This document shows positions 63,486 to 64,000 of a stretch of 64,000 nt of DNA, in pieces (positions within the stretch are counted from its first letter, which is position 1; each line of letters begins with the position of its first letter). The notes under the pieces are model-generated. The model was not told the DNA's origin and did no database searches. It saw only the letters and a program-made list of their open reading frames with translations. Both the position numbers and the translations under genes were made by a program. The stretch spans positions 62,001-126,000 of the forward strand of contig NZ_BJYT01000005.1 in assembly GCF_007991655.1 (NCBI RefSeq), given 5' to 3'. This DNA comes from Segetibacter aerophilus. GTDB taxonomy: Bacteria; Bacteroidota; Bacteroidia; Chitinophagales; Chitinophagaceae.

Positions 63486-64000
63486 ATGAAAAAGTTATTT
63501 CTTCCATTGATCGTGTTTCTTTCTGTATGCTCGAGTGCTTGTAATGAATCTCCTGCTAAAGACTCAGAAACTAAAAAAGACAGTACTGTTGTTAACGACG
63601 CCCCTGCTAAGTCTACCGGACCGAAAGTGATGGCGGATGCAGCTACGATTATTGCAAGAAAAGAGGTTCCTATTTTATGTTATCACCAAATCAGGGATTG
63701 GGCGGGAAGCGACTCCAAAGGAGCCAGGGATTATATCAGACCCGTTGACGCATTTAAGGCTGATTTAAAACTGTTGGCTGACAGCGGTTACCATACTGTT
63801 TTGCCGGACCAGTTGTACGATTATCTTGCTTATGGTTCGCCTTTACCTGCCAAGCCAGTCATGCTTACTTATGATGATACGGATGATGACCAATTTAATA
63901 TTGCCGGCCCCGAGATGAAGAAGTATGGCTTTAAGGGTGTCTTTTTCATTATGACTGTTTCGATCAATCGTCCTAAGTATATGACCAAGGATCAGATAAA
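63486..64000 (+). CDS. polysaccharide deacetylase lipoprotein (partial, runs off window)
   Basis: The frame is open from ATG 63486 to the window end (171 residues seen). The N-terminus MKKLFLPLIVFLSVCSSACN is a lipoprotein signal with lipobox SSAC. The NodB-homology domain begins EVPILCYHQIRDW, and LTYDDTDDDQFNIAGPEM supplies the metal-binding Asp-Asp, followed by YGFKGVFFIMTVSI. It would deacetylate a cell wall or extracellular polysaccharide in the periplasm or at the surface. The C-terminal half lies outside the window. Confidence 0.85.
   Translation, partial: MKKLFLPLIVFLSVCSSACNESPAKDSETKKDSTVVNDAPAKSTGPKVMADAATIIARKEVPILCYHQIRDWAGSDSKGARDYIRPVDAFKADLKLLADSGYHTVLPDQLYDYLAYGSPLPAKPVMLTYDDTDDDQFNIAGPEMKKYGFKGVFFIMTVSINRPKYMTKDQI

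Overview
The window is one 64 kb stretch of a free-living, aerobic Bacteroidota chromosome, most likely family Chitinophagaceae. This is judged from the protein types (ExbB/ExbD/ExbD/TonB cluster, CarboxypepD_reg-like outer membrane receptor, secreted DUF1080 and DUF6807 proteins, large HEVGH metalloprotease), from the few recognisable Shine-Dalgarno sites, and from TAnnTTTG-type promoter boxes. Base composition is AT-leaning and even. I see no rRNA, tRNA, CRISPR array, prophage or intact insertion sequence.

Layout. 1-6748: the distal half of the respiratory complex I operon, nuoIJKLMN, with palindromic CCCTTTAGGG elements between nuoJ, nuoK and nuoL. 6988-14409: an orphan FtsX/MacB-type permease, a secreted zinc metalloprotease, and the exbB-exbD-exbD-tonB energy-transduction operon. 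14648-22989: a minus-strand run for oxidative carbohydrate use (MFS transporter, cytochrome c-PQQ dehydrogenase fusion, SDR, Gfo/Idh/MocA oxidoreductase, sugar phosphate isomerase-like protein, GH88-like hydrolase, DUF1080 protein). 23167-27445: a DNA repair group (UvsE endonuclease overlapping DNA polymerase I, then a convergent Fpg/Nei glycosylase). 27576-36720: a glycine-zipper lipoprotein, GH53 galactanase, DUF892 protein, two tandem exported RraA-like proteins with an MFS transporter, and a secreted GH5-like/aldose 1-epimerase fusion. 36999-45425: a TIR/zinc-ribbon protein, response regulator, GH63-type glucosidase, and several small VOC, SRPBCC, DinB and effector-binding proteins ending at an AraC-type regulator. 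45499-64000: secreted DUF6807 protein, D-lactate dehydrogenase, an adhesin-like lipoprotein, signal peptidase II (lspA), a TAT-type Gfo/Idh/MocA protein, an ABC exporter, a decaying DUF433/DUF5615 pair, NIPSNAP protein, TonB-dependent receptor, signal peptidase I (lepB), SASA esterase, MBL-fold protein, erythromycin-esterase-like protein, and the start of a polysaccharide deacetylase lipoprotein.

The ExbBD-TonB system would power receptors such as the one at 55417. Plant-polymer fragments released by the exported hydrolases would feed the cytoplasmic sugar enzymes and MFS transporters, and the NADH produced would be oxidised by complex I.

The most striking non-genic feature is a short dispersed element (core GTGAGTGACACAACGATG or GTGTGCGACGCAACGATG). 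I found eleven copies, all intergenic and on both strands. Two sequence classes, GTG-n-CAC and GCG-n-CGC, show compensatory changes in the two arms of a small palindrome, which suggests selection on its symmetry. I know of no described function for it.
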